From positions 42,081-106,080 of the forward strand of contig NZ_JYNL01000023.1 in assembly GCF_001044235.1 (NCBI RefSeq): DNA of 64,000 nt, given 5' to 3'. The translations under genes were made by a program, and so were the position numbers. The notes below the pieces were generated by a model. That model worked only from the letters and a program-made list of their open reading frames with translations. It was not told where the DNA came from and made no database searches. Source of the DNA: Mycolicibacterium chlorophenolicum. GTDB lineage: Bacteria; Actinomycetota; Actinomycetes; Mycobacteriales; Mycobacteriaceae. Shown piece by piece: positions 30,195 through 38,290 of this stretch (its first letter is position 1; each line of letters begins with the position of its first letter).

Positions 30195-30838
30195 TGACCG
30201 ACGAGCCCGGCCCCACCGAGTGGGGGGAGAGCCCGGGCGTGGGGCCGTGGCCGGGCCCGCCGCCCGACGACGCCCGCTACGACCCGGAGTTGTTGCGGGA
30301 CGGCGACACCCGCAACGTCGTCGACGCCTACCGGTACTGGACGCGCGAGGCGATCATCGCCGACATCGACGAGCGCAGGCACCCGCTGCACATCGCGATC
30401 GAGAACTTCGGCAACGACGCCAACATCGGTGGCGTGGTGCGCACCGCCAACGCCTTCGCCGTGCACACCGTGCACATCGTGGGGCGACGGCGGTGGAACC
30501 GCCGCGGCGCCATGGTCACCGACCGCTACCAGCGGCTGCGCCACCATGACAGCACCGCGGCGCTGCTCGACGCCGCGGCCCGGGAGGGGCTGACCGTGGT
30601 GGCGGTCGACAACGTGCCCGGCGCCGCCCGGATCGAGGAGGTGACGCTGCCCCGCGAGGCGTTACTGGTCTTCGGCCAGGAGGGCCCCGGCATCACCGAC
30701 GACGCGCGCGCCGGCGCCGCACTGACGGTGTCCATCGCGCAGTTCGGCTCCACCCGGAGCATCAACGCGGCGGTCGCCGCGGGGATCGCCATGCACACCT
30801 GGATCCGCCAGCACGCCGACCTCGGCCGGGCCTGGTGA
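30194..30838 (+). CDS. TrmH-family (SPOUT) RNA methyltransferase
   Basis: A 214-residue SPOUT-class enzyme that methylates ribose in tRNA or rRNA using S-adenosylmethionine. The three family motifs are seen: NDANIGGVVRTANAFAV (motif 1), ALLVFGQEGPGI (motif 2) and RSINAAVAAGIAMHTW (motif 3), which together form the trefoil knot. The N-terminal 50 residues are Pro/Asp-rich and variable. Its position after the Rv0381c-like gene matches Rv0380c. Its 3' end overlaps the convergent MFS gene by 177 bases. Exact RNA target is unknown. Confidence 0.9.
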   Translation: MTDEPGPTEWGESPGVGPWPGPPPDDARYDPELLRDGDTRNVVDAYRYWTREAIIADIDERRHPLHIAIENFGNDANIGGVVRTANAFAVHTVHIVGRRRWNRRGAMVTDRYQRLRHHDSTAALLDAAAREGLTVVAVDNVPGAARIEEVTLPREALLVFGQEGPGITDDARAGAALTVSIAQFGSTRSINAAVAAGIAMHTWIRQHADLGRAW

Positions 30839-32323
30839 CCTGAGCAGGATCCAGACCCCGACCGCCGAGACGAGCAGCAGCAGCGCGCCCACCCCGGAGG
30901 CGACCGACAGCCCGTGCGTGAACGCGGTCCGCGCCGCGTCGAGCAGACCGTCGGCCTGCGCAGGGGGCAGGGTCTCGGCGGCGCGCACCGCGCTCGCCAA
31001 TGAGTCCCGCGCCTCCTCGGCCGCCGGTCCGGGGATACCGGGCGCGACGACGACGGTGCGGTAGACCGCGGTGACGATCGAGCCCAGCAGCGCGATGCCC
31101 AGCGCCATGCCCAGCTCGTAGGCCGTCTCCGACACGGCCGCGGCCGCACCGGCCCGTTCCTTGGGCACGCTGGCGAGGATCACGTCGCTCGCGACCGTGA
31201 ACGCCAGGCCCAGCCCGACGCCGACGACGAACAGCGACACCCCGAGCGGCGGGTACGGAGCGATGGGGGTGAACACCAGCAGCGAGACCATCATCGCGGC
31301 CATCGCGGCGCCCACCAGCGCCAGGCCGACGGTCAGCACCAGGCGGTGGGAGAGTCGGCGCACCAGCAGGCCGGCGATCACGCCGAACACCGTCGCCGTC
31401 ACGGCGGCGGGCAGTTCGGCGAGCCCGGCTTTCAGCGGCCCGTAGCCGTGCACCAGCTGGAAGTACTGGGACAGGAAGAACACGAGCCCGGACAGGCCGA
31501 GCACCGACAGCAGGTTGGCGGCGACGACGCCGGAGAATCGCGGGTTGGCGAAAAGCCGCACGTCGATCAGCGGATGCGGCAGCCGCAGCTGCCGCCGCAC
31601 GAACAGCGTCAGCGCGGCGGCGCCGAGCACCCCGGCGATCAGCACGTCGCCACCGATGCCGTGGCTCAGGCCGGCGAAGCCCTCCTTGATCGCGTAGACC
31701 ACGCCGATCATGCCGACCATCGACAACGCGACGCTGGGCAGATCCCACGGTCCCGGCCGCGGATCGCGGTGCTCGGGCAGCAGCACGATGCCGCCGGCGA
31801 CGAGGACCACCATCACCGGGATGTTGATCAGGAACACCGATCCCCACCAGAAGTGCTCGAGCAGCACGCCGCCGACCACGGGGCCCAGCGCGGCGCCGGC
31901 CGAGAACGTCGAGGCCCAGATACCGACGGCGATGCTGCGCTGCCGCTGGTCGATGAAGATCCCGCGGATCAGGGCGAGTGTGGCCGGGGCCAGCGTCGCG
32001 CCGGCCATGCCGAGCAGTGCGCGCGTGCCGATGAGCATCTGCGGGCTCGTCGAGTAGGCGGTGATCACCGAGAACGCGGCGAAAGCCGTTGCGCCGCAGA
32101 GCAACAGCTTCTTGTGGCCGATGCGGTCGCCGAGGCTGCCCATGCTGATCAGCAGCGCGGCCAGCACGAACGAGTAGATGTCGCCGATCCAGAGGATCTG
32201 CGTGCCGGTGGCGCCGAGGTCCTCGCTGATGAAGGGTGTCGCGAGCGCCAGCACGGTGCCGTCGACGCCGATGAGCAGGACGGCGAGGGTGAGGACGCCG
32301 AGAGCGAACCAACGGCGGGTCAT
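30662..32323 (-). CDS. MFS transporter, DHA2/14-TMS drug exporter type
   Basis: A 553-codon gene for a 14-helix proton-driven exporter. The first helix LTLAVLLIGVDGTVLALATPF and the loop motif GSLGDRIGHKKLLL are typical, followed by motif C-like ASTFSAGAALGPVVGGVLLEHF, which marks drug/proton antiporters of the QacA/SmvA group. It is coupled by ATGA overlap to the TetR gene upstream, its probable repressor. The membrane core ends near VGVWILLRSPG; the last 55 or so residues are encoded antisense to the TrmH gene and look like random antisense translation, so the original stop was probably lost. Confidence 0.85.
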   Translation of the reverse strand: MTRRWFALGVLTLAVLLIGVDGTVLALATPFISEDLGATGTQILWIGDIYSFVLAALLISMGSLGDRIGHKKLLLCGATAFAAFSVITAYSTSPQMLIGTRALLGMAGATLAPATLALIRGIFIDQRQRSIAVGIWASTFSAGAALGPVVGGVLLEHFWWGSVFLINIPVMVVLVAGGIVLLPEHRDPRPGPWDLPSVALSMVGMIGVVYAIKEGFAGLSHGIGGDVLIAGVLGAAALTLFVRRQLRLPHPLIDVRLFANPRFSGVVAANLLSVLGLSGLVFFLSQYFQLVHGYGPLKAGLAELPAAVTATVFGVIAGLLVRRLSHRLVLTVGLALVGAAMAAMMVSLLVFTPIAPYPPLGVSLFVVGVGLGLAFTVASDVILASVPKERAGAAAAVSETAYELGMALGIALLGSIVTAVYRTVVVAPGIPGPAAEEARDSLASAVRAAETLPPAQADGLLDAARTAFTHGLSVASGVGALLLLVSAVGVWILLRSPGPAEVGVLADPGVHGDPRGDRRVDAPGGAELRDGHRQCGAGARVVGDAGALLAEDQ

Positions 32324-32856
32324 GAGGGTCGTACTCCGTTCAGAAGAAGGTCGGTGATGATGCGGCCGAAGTCGCGGGCGGCGACGCGGCCCACGCGGAT
32401 CGACCAGTCGGTCGCGGTGACCAGGCTGTAGAACGCCTCGGTCAGCCACGCCGCGGGCAGGTCGGGCCGGAACTCGCCTGCCCGCTGCCCCCGCAGGAAG
32501 AGCTCGGTGATCGCGCCGTCGATCTCCTCCCACACCTCGAGGCACGCGGCCGGGTCCTCCTGGCTCTGGCTGTACAGCAGGGCCAGCCACGCCGACACCG
32601 GTTCGCAGGTCGTGACGAGCCGGCGCAGCGCCTCGGCGGCGCTGTCCTCCTGCAGCCGGGCGGCGGCGATGACCGTGCCCATCTCGGCGATGGCGAGTTC
32701 CTCGAGTGCCGCCATCAGCGCGACGCGGCCCGAGAAGTGCCGGTGCAGCGTCGCGCGGCTGACGCCGACGGCCGCCGCGATCTCGTCCTGCGTCGCATTC
32801 GGCCGGCGGCCGAGGTAGTCGGCCGCCGCGCGCAGCAGATCGTCGCGAGTGGACAT
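32320..32856 (-). CDS. TetR-family transcriptional regulator
   Basis: A 178-residue repressor. The N-terminal helix-turn-helix (LLRAAADYLGRRPNATQDEI, VGVSRATLHRHFSGRVAL) is followed by an all-helical ligand domain. The ATG at 32856 gives the normal TetR N terminus; codons upstream lie in the operator region. It overlaps the MFS exporter gene by four bases and presumably represses the pair through the perfect palindrome 19 bases upstream. The ligand is unknown, probably an exporter substrate. Confidence 0.9.
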   Translation of the reverse strand: MSTRDDLLRAAADYLGRRPNATQDEIAAAVGVSRATLHRHFSGRVALMAALEELAIAEMGTVIAAARLQEDSAAEALRRLVTTCEPVSAWLALLYSQSQEDPAACLEVWEEIDGAITELFLRGQRAGEFRPDLPAAWLTEAFYSLVTATDWSIRVGRVAARDFGRIITDLLLNGVRPS

Positions 32857-32874
32857 GAGACGACTGTAGCTCAT

Positions 32875-32894
32875 ATGAGACATATTTGTCTCAT
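32875..32894. promoter_or_regulatory. TetR operator candidate, perfect 8-4-8 palindrome
   Basis: ATGAGACA-TATT-TGTCTCAT, with an overlapping CTCATATGAG palindrome on its left. It lies between the tetR-MFS operon (minus) and the GH76 gene (plus), so it may control both directions. Confidence 0.7.
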
Positions 32895-32928
32895 GGCTTC
32901 GCGGGGCGGGGTGAGGCAGGATCGACGC

Positions 32929-34038
32929 ATGGATCAGATGTGGGCCAACCGCGCGGCCAGCGCCGAAGCCGCGATCACCACCCGGCACCTCCGCAAGCTC
33001 TGGGGACTGCCGGGCACCCAGCTCGGCGTCGTAGCGTGGCCGGCGGCGGGCAAGCAGCGCCGCTTCGGGACGTGGCACTACTGGTGGCAGGCCCATCTGC
33101 TGGACAACCTGGTCGACGCGCAGGTGCGGGACCCGCAGCCCGAGCGGCTCGAAAGGATCACCCGCCAGGTCCGCGGGCACCGGCTGCGCAACGTCGGCCG
33201 GTGGACCAACGACTACTACGACGACATGGCGTGGCTCGCGCTCGCACTCGAGCGGGCGGGCCGGCTCGCCGGGGTGGAACGGCCCAAGGCGCTCGACATC
33301 CTCGCCGACCAATTCCTCACCTCCTGGGTGCCCGAGGACGGCGGCGGCATCCCGTGGCGCAAGCAGGACCAGTTCTTCAACGCCCCGGCCAACGGCCCCG
33401 CGGGCATCTTCCTGGCCCGCACCGAGGGGCGGTTGCGCCGCGCGCAGCAGATGGCCGACTGGATCGACGAGACCCTGATCGACCCCGAGACGCACCTGGT
33501 GTTCGACGGGATCAAGGGCGGTTCGCTGGTGCGCGCCCAGTACACCTACTGCCAGGGGGTGGTGCTCGGGCTCGAAACGGAGCTCGCGGTGCGCACCGAG
33601 GATCCCCGCCACGCCGAACGGGTGCACCGCCTGGTGGCCGCGGTCGCCGAGCACATGGCCACCGACGGCGTGCTCAAGGGTGCGGGCGGCGGTGACGGCG
33701 GCCTGTTCCACGGCATCCTGGCGCGCTACCTGGCGCTGGTGGCCACCGCCTTGCCCGCCGGCGGGCCCGAGGACGAGACGGCCCGCGCCACCGCCGGATC
33801 ATTGGTGCTGTCCTCGGCGCAGGCGGCGTGGGACAACCGGGCGACGGTCGAGGATCTGCCGCTGTTCAGCGCGTTCTGGGAGCGCGACGCCCAGGTGCCG
33901 ACGGCGGGCACCCAGGACGCGCAGTTCGTCGAGGGTGCGGTGAATTCGTCCGAGATCCCGGAGCGCGATCTGTCGGTCCAACTGGCAGGCTGGATGGTGA
34001 TGGAAGCCGCCCACACCGTCGCCGGTGACCGTGACTGA
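32929..34038 (+). CDS. Glycoside hydrolase family 76 protein (alpha-1,6-mannanase-like, Rv0365c-type)
   Basis: A 369-residue protein with an (alpha/alpha)6 barrel. The GH76 signature is the aspartate-rich NDYYDDMAWLALALERAG near residue 100, where adjacent Asp residues are catalytic in fungal and bacterial alpha-1,6-mannanases; YTYCQGVVLGLETEL and GGDGGLFHGILARYLAL follow. No signal peptide is seen, so it appears cytoplasmic, which is odd for a mannan hydrolase. ATG 32929 is chosen; ATG 32893 would start inside the operator. It overlaps nhaA by 14 bases. Candidate substrates are mannosides such as lipomannan fragments, by family inference only. Confidence 0.8.
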   Translation: MDQMWANRAASAEAAITTRHLRKLWGLPGTQLGVVAWPAAGKQRRFGTWHYWWQAHLLDNLVDAQVRDPQPERLERITRQVRGHRLRNVGRWTNDYYDDMAWLALALERAGRLAGVERPKALDILADQFLTSWVPEDGGGIPWRKQDQFFNAPANGPAGIFLARTEGRLRRAQQMADWIDETLIDPETHLVFDGIKGGSLVRAQYTYCQGVVLGLETELAVRTEDPRHAERVHRLVAAVAEHMATDGVLKGAGGGDGGLFHGILARYLALVATALPAGGPEDETARATAGSLVLSSAQAAWDNRATVEDLPLFSAFWERDAQVPTAGTQDAQFVEGAVNSSEIPERDLSVQLAGWMVMEAAHTVAGDRD

Positions 34039-35887
34039 ACCGGCCACCCAGCGCGGATTCCCGCTGCGGCCCTCGCGGCTGAGCCGCGGCAGCACTACGA
34101 ACAAGACCTCCGACAACACCGCCGCGGCACTGCTGCTGACGTTCACCCTGATCGCCATCCTGTGGGCGAATTCGCCGTGGGCGCACGCCTATTCGACGTT
34201 GCTCGAGACCGAGGTCGGACTCAGCCTCGGCGAGCACCACGCCGCGATGTCGATCCAACACCTCGTCAACGACGCGCTGATGACGTTCTTCTTCTTCATC
34301 GTCGGTCTCGAGGTGACGCGCGAGTTCACGATCGGCGAGCTGACCGACCGGTCCCGCGCCGCGGTGCCGGTGGTCGCGGCGATCGCCGGGCTGGTGCTGC
34401 CGGCCGTGGTGTTCCTGGCCTTCAACCCGTCGGGGGAGGACGCCCAGGCATGGGGCGTGGTGATCTCCACCGACACCGCGTTCCTGGTGGGGGCCCTGGC
34501 GATCATCAAGCCGGTGTTCCCCGCGCGGGTGCGGCTGTTCCTGCTGACCCTGGCCGTCGTCGACGACGTCGGCGCACTGTGCGTGATCGCGCTGTTCTAC
34601 TCCGACGACATCAGCATCGCGCCGTTGGTGGTGGCGGTGGTGCTGCTCGTCGCACTGGCCCTGGTCCGGTTCCTGCCCAAGGCGCGCGGGCCCGCCTACG
34701 CGGTGCTCGGGGTCGGGCTGTGGATCGCGTTGTACCTGGGCGGGGTGCACCCGACGCTGGCCGGTGTCGCGGTGGCGCTGCTGATCCCGGTGTTCACCCC
34801 GGAGCGGCGCCCGGTGGAGCGGGCGGTCGAGCAGATCCGCGCGTTCCGGCAGTCGCCCAACTCCCAGTACGCGCGGGCGGCGAGTCGCTCACTGCAGGAA
34901 TCGATCTCGATCAACGAACGGCTGCAGACGACGGTCGGGCCGATCGTGTCGTTCGGCATCCTGCCGCTGTTCGCCTTGGTTAACGCCGGGGTGCGGCTCG
35001 ACGGGCAGAGCATCGGCGCTGCGCTGCGCTCCCCGCTGACGTGGGGCATCGTGGCGGGCCTGGTGATCGGCAAGTTCATCGGCATCACGGGCGCGACGTG
35101 GTTCATGCGCCGCACCGGGCTGGGCGTGCTGGCGCCGGGCCTGACGCTGCGCCGGATCATGGGTGGTGCCGCGCTGTCGGGCATCGGGTTCACGATCTCA
35201 CTGTTCATCGTCGACATCGCGATCACCGATCCCGGCCGGCAGGATCAGGCCCGCATCGGCGTGCTGGCGGCCTCGGTGCTCGCGTTCGTGTTCGGCTGGG
35301 CGATCTTCCGGATCACCGACTGGCTGAGCCCGCCCGAGCCCGTCGGCCTGCATCTGCTCCGTCCGATCGATGTGGAGCGCGACCATGCGCGCGGCCGGCC
35401 CGACGCACCCCTGACCCTGGTGGAGTACGGCGACTTCGAGTGCCCGTTCTGCAGCCGGGCGACCGGCTCGATCGACGAGGTGCGGGCGCACTTCGGCGAC
35501 GAATTGCTCTATGTGTGGCGGCATTTCCCGCTCGAGCGGTCCCATCCGCGGGCGTTCGACGCCGCCCGGGCCAGTGAGGCCGCGGCGCTGCAGGGCAGGT
35601 TCTGGGAGATGGCGCACGAACTGTTCGCCCACCAGGACGACCTCGAGTGGTCCGACATCTACCGGTACGCCGTGGCCGCGGGCTGCGACATCGAACGCTT
35701 CGACGCCGACGTGCGCATCCACTCGTCGAAGGTGCTGCACCGGGTCACCGACGACGCCGAGGACGCCGAGGCGATGGATCTCAACGCGACGCCGACGCTG
35801 TTCGTCAACGGCAAGCGGCACCGCGGTCCGTGGGATGCCGCGAGCCTCATCCGCGCGCTCGAGGAGTCCCGGACCGCGCGGTTGTGA
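34025..35887 (+). CDS. nhaA: Na+/H+ antiporter NhaA fused to a DsbA-like thioredoxin domain
   Basis: A 620-residue fusion starting at GTG 34025. Residues about 20-430 form NhaA: the ion-binding Asp pair is in LTLAVVDDVGALCVIALF, a further conserved Asp in VVISTDTAFLVGALAI, and the lysine in VIGKFIGITG. Residues about 445-615 form a DsbA/thioredoxin-like domain with active-site CPFC in YGDFECPFCSRATGS and a cis-proline loop NATPTLFVNGK. NhaA exchanges sodium for protons; the thioredoxin domain could regulate the antiporter or act as an oxidoreductase near the membrane. It overlaps the GH76 gene. NhaA-thioredoxin fusions are known in actinobacteria. Confidence 0.92.
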   Translation: MTVTEPATQRGFPLRPSRLSRGSTTNKTSDNTAAALLLTFTLIAILWANSPWAHAYSTLLETEVGLSLGEHHAAMSIQHLVNDALMTFFFFIVGLEVTREFTIGELTDRSRAAVPVVAAIAGLVLPAVVFLAFNPSGEDAQAWGVVISTDTAFLVGALAIIKPVFPARVRLFLLTLAVVDDVGALCVIALFYSDDISIAPLVVAVVLLVALALVRFLPKARGPAYAVLGVGLWIALYLGGVHPTLAGVAVALLIPVFTPERRPVERAVEQIRAFRQSPNSQYARAASRSLQESISINERLQTTVGPIVSFGILPLFALVNAGVRLDGQSIGAALRSPLTWGIVAGLVIGKFIGITGATWFMRRTGLGVLAPGLTLRRIMGGAALSGIGFTISLFIVDIAITDPGRQDQARIGVLAASVLAFVFGWAIFRITDWLSPPEPVGLHLLRPIDVERDHARGRPDAPLTLVEYGDFECPFCSRATGSIDEVRAHFGDELLYVWRHFPLERSHPRAFDAARASEAAALQGRFWEMAHELFAHQDDLEWSDIYRYAVAAGCDIERFDADVRIHSSKVLHRVTDDAEDAEAMDLNATPTLFVNGKRHRGPWDAASLIRALEESRTARL

Positions 35888-35926
35888 GCGACGGGATGTC
35901 CACCGTCGAGTTCGCGACTGGCACCA

Positions 35927-37339
35927 TCAGTTCCGGGCGATTCCGAACGCGACGAGTGCCGCGGCGATCGCGGTCAGCACGAGCCCTGCGGCGGTGACTG
36001 CCTCGCGGAACTGTGTCGTCTGGGCCACGGTCCAGTGCGCGGCGGTGATGGTGCCGGAGAACATCGCAGCGAGAATCGTCCCGCTGACAGCGATGCCGAC
36101 GCCGGACGTCACCTCGCTGGAGGTGTCGACCAGGGCCGTGCCGATCGTGGTCCGGTTCTCGGGAAGCCCGCGCAAGACGTTGACCGCGGCGACGACCCCC
36201 ACGACGCGCAGGCCTGCCGCGACGAGCGCGAGGGCCGCCGCGACCCACGGATAGCCGAAGCGGCCCAGCACGGCGTAGACCGCGAGCCCGAGCACGACCG
36301 CCGATGCGCTGAGCCAGGCGGCGCGTTCCGGCCCGACCCGCCTGACGAACGGGTTGACGACGAAGCTGCCCGCGATGAGCACCGCGACCTGCGGAAGCAT
36401 CCCGATCGCGGCGAGCGCCGGGGGCCAGCCCCAATCGAGCTGGAGCTGCAGCGTGACCAGATAGCCGAGCCCCGCGATCGCGAGCCCGGATGCGGCCTTG
36501 AATGCCAGCCCGCTCGCCACCAGCGGGTGTGCCACGAGCTGTGAAGAGATCAACGGAAACCGTGCGGTTCGCTCTCGGACGACGAACGCCACGCATCCGG
36601 CCGCCGCCACAGCTGCCGTCGCCCGCGGCAGCCACGTTCCTGCGCCGTCCCCGACGAACAGCGTCGGCGCGACCAGCGCGCACGCGATGGCGGCCGTGCC
36701 CAGAACGCCCCCTGCGACGTCCACCGGATCACGATGCAGATCCTCGGGACGGTCGGCCGCGATGCCGAACCGCACGCCGGCGATCGCGAGCAGCGCGATC
36801 GGAACGTTGACCAGCAGCAGCACCTGCCACGGCGCGACCTCGACGACGAACCCGCCGAGCGTCGGGCCGATCGCGAGACCGACCAGCCCCACGGTCGAGA
36901 TCAGCGTGATCGCACGCATGCGGAGGGTGTCGTCGTCGAACAGCCGAAAGGCCAGCGCCATCGCGCCCGGTGTCGTCATCGCCGCCGCGACGCCGGTCAG
37001 CACGCGTACGGCGACGAGTTGCTCGGCTGTCGTGACGAACGCGGTCGCCAGGCTCGCGGCGGCGAGCAGCGCGAGACCGAGCAGCATCACACGACGCCGG
37101 CCGACACGATCGGCGACGGCCCCGAGCGCGAGCATCAGCGCGCCGAACACAACGGCGTAGGCGCCCGTCACCCACTGCAGTGCGGTGGTGGAGGCTTGCA
37201 GGTCGCGGCCGATCGTGGGCAGCGCGACGGTCAGGATCGAGTTGTCGAGCATCTCGAAAAGGAACACGGCCGACAGGCCCAAAAGGGCGGGCCAGGCCTG
37301 GGTGAGCGAGTGAGGAGAGACAATGCTCGAAGTCGTCAT
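35927..37339 (-). CDS. MFS transporter (DHA2-like drug exporter)
   Basis: A 470-residue membrane protein with 12-14 helices. FLFEMLDNSILTVALPTIGRD in helix 1 and LGAVADRVGRRRVMLLGLAL in the first loop mark an EmrB/QacA-type exporter; the motif C-like stretch STVGLVGLAIGPTLGGFVVE supports drug/proton antiport. It is divergent from the TetR gene at 37389 with a tandem repeat in between, so that TetR is its likely repressor. It ends 39 bases after the convergent nhaA gene. Substrate unknown. Confidence 0.88.
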   Translation of the reverse strand: MTTSSIVSPHSLTQAWPALLGLSAVFLFEMLDNSILTVALPTIGRDLQASTTALQWVTGAYAVVFGALMLALGAVADRVGRRRVMLLGLALLAAASLATAFVTTAEQLVAVRVLTGVAAAMTTPGAMALAFRLFDDDTLRMRAITLISTVGLVGLAIGPTLGGFVVEVAPWQVLLLVNVPIALLAIAGVRFGIAADRPEDLHRDPVDVAGGVLGTAAIACALVAPTLFVGDGAGTWLPRATAAVAAAGCVAFVVRERTARFPLISSQLVAHPLVASGLAFKAASGLAIAGLGYLVTLQLQLDWGWPPALAAIGMLPQVAVLIAGSFVVNPFVRRVGPERAAWLSASAVVLGLAVYAVLGRFGYPWVAAALALVAAGLRVVGVVAAVNVLRGLPENRTTIGTALVDTSSEVTSGVGIAVSGTILAAMFSGTITAAHWTVAQTTQFREAVTAAGLVLTAIAAALVAFGIARN

Positions 37340-37342
37340 GTC

Positions 37343-37368
37343 ACTAAACTAAGTGACTAAACTAAGTG
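37343..37368. promoter_or_regulatory. Exact tandem 13-bp repeat, TetR operator candidate
   Basis: ACTAAACTAAGTG occurs twice in direct succession (37343-37355, 37356-37368); with flanking bases this makes TCACT-N6-AGTGA inverted repeats. It fills most of the 49 bases between the divergent MFS and tetR start codons. The AT-rich composition contrasts with the genome. Confidence 0.65.
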
Positions 37369-37388
37369 AGTCAACATAGTGAGGTGGA

Positions 37389-38000
37389 ATGCCCAGGACG
37401 TCGGAGCGAGGTGGCCCGCTGACCCGTCGGAAGATCTCGGATGTCGCGACCCGGATGTTTCTCGATCGCGGCTTCGACGAGGTGACGGTCGCCCAGGTCG
37501 CCAAGGAGGCCGGGGTCTCGAGCGTCACGGTGTTCAAGCACTTCCCGCGTAAGGAGGATCTGCTCTTCGACCGCGTCGAGGACGCCGTCGCGATCCTGCG
37601 CAGCGCGGTGCGCGACCGGGGGGCGGGCGTCCCCGTGTTGACGTCGCTGCGTGACGTGGCGTTCCGGCTCGTCGACGAACGGCACGCGCTGTCGGGCATC
37701 AAGGAGGGATCGATCCCGTTCTATCGGACCGTCGCGGGATCCCCGGTGCTGATCGCCCGGCTGCGGGAGATCGCGGCCGAACTCGTGCAGGCGCTGCGCG
37801 ATGCGCTCGACGCGGACCCGGAATTCAGTGCCGACGCGGCGCTGTTCGCGGCCCTCGTCATCGCCGGATACTCCACGATCCTGACCGCCACCGCGCAGCA
37901 GGTCATCGCCGAGGGGTCACCGGATCCCGTCGTCGAGGACCATCGCCGACGACTCGGCCGGCTCTTCGATGCGCTGCAGGACGGGCTCGAACACTCTTAG
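37389..38000 (+). CDS. TetR-family transcriptional regulator
   Basis: A 203-residue regulator. The DNA-binding domain TRRKISDVATRMFLDRGFDEVTVAQVAKEAGVSSVTVFKHF is at residues about 14-55; the phenylalanine-rich recognition helix (VFKHFPRKEDLLFD) is typical of the TetR subgroup with C-terminal domain 23-like folds. It diverges from an MFS exporter gene, the classic repressor-exporter arrangement. Its stop overlaps the convergent XRE gene by four bases. The inducing ligand is unknown. Confidence 0.9.
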   Translation: MPRTSERGGPLTRRKISDVATRMFLDRGFDEVTVAQVAKEAGVSSVTVFKHFPRKEDLLFDRVEDAVAILRSAVRDRGAGVPVLTSLRDVAFRLVDERHALSGIKEGSIPFYRTVAGSPVLIARLREIAAELVQALRDALDADPEFSADAALFAALVIAGYSTILTATAQQVIAEGSPDPVVEDHRRRLGRLFDALQDGLEHS

Positions 38001-38236
38001 CGGCAGATGCGGGCGAGCTCGTCGAGGCGGATCTCCAGCACCGCCGCCAGCGCCGCCACCGTGGTGAACGCGGGGGTGGAGAGTCGGCCGGTCTCGATCT
38101 TGCGCAGCGTCTCCGGGGAGATCGAGGCGGCGTGGGCGACGTCGGCGGCCTTGCGTTCGCCGCGCGCGTCACGCAGGTAGGCGCCGAGCCGGCGGCCCGC
38201 CGCGCGCTGCTGCGGTGTCAGGGGGGATCGGACCAT
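37997..38236 (-). CDS. Small XRE-family helix-turn-helix regulator
   Basis: A 79-residue protein consisting almost only of a Cro/CI-type helix-turn-helix (AAGRRLGAYLRDARGERKAADVA, then SISPETLRKIETGRLSTPAF). It is divergent from a methionine aminopeptidase gene with an inverted repeat in between, and likely represses itself and that gene. Pairing of an XRE regulator with a map paralogue occurs in other actinobacteria. No toxin-like partner is seen, so an antitoxin role is not supported. Confidence 0.85.
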   Translation of the reverse strand: MVRSPLTPQQRAAGRRLGAYLRDARGERKAADVAHAASISPETLRKIETGRLSTPAFTTVAALAAVLEIRLDELARICR

Positions 38237-38250
38237 GCGGCCGAGGATAG

Positions 38251-38270
38251 ACTGGTATTTCTATACCGGT
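38251..38270. promoter_or_regulatory. XRE operator candidate
   Basis: ACTGGTAT-TTCT-ATACCGGT, an inverted repeat with one mismatch in eight pairs, between the start codons of the XRE gene (15 bases away) and map (about 20 bases away). TATACC may also serve as a -10 element. Confidence 0.6.
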
Positions 38271-38290
38271 CAACGAAAGGGCGTGTGCTC

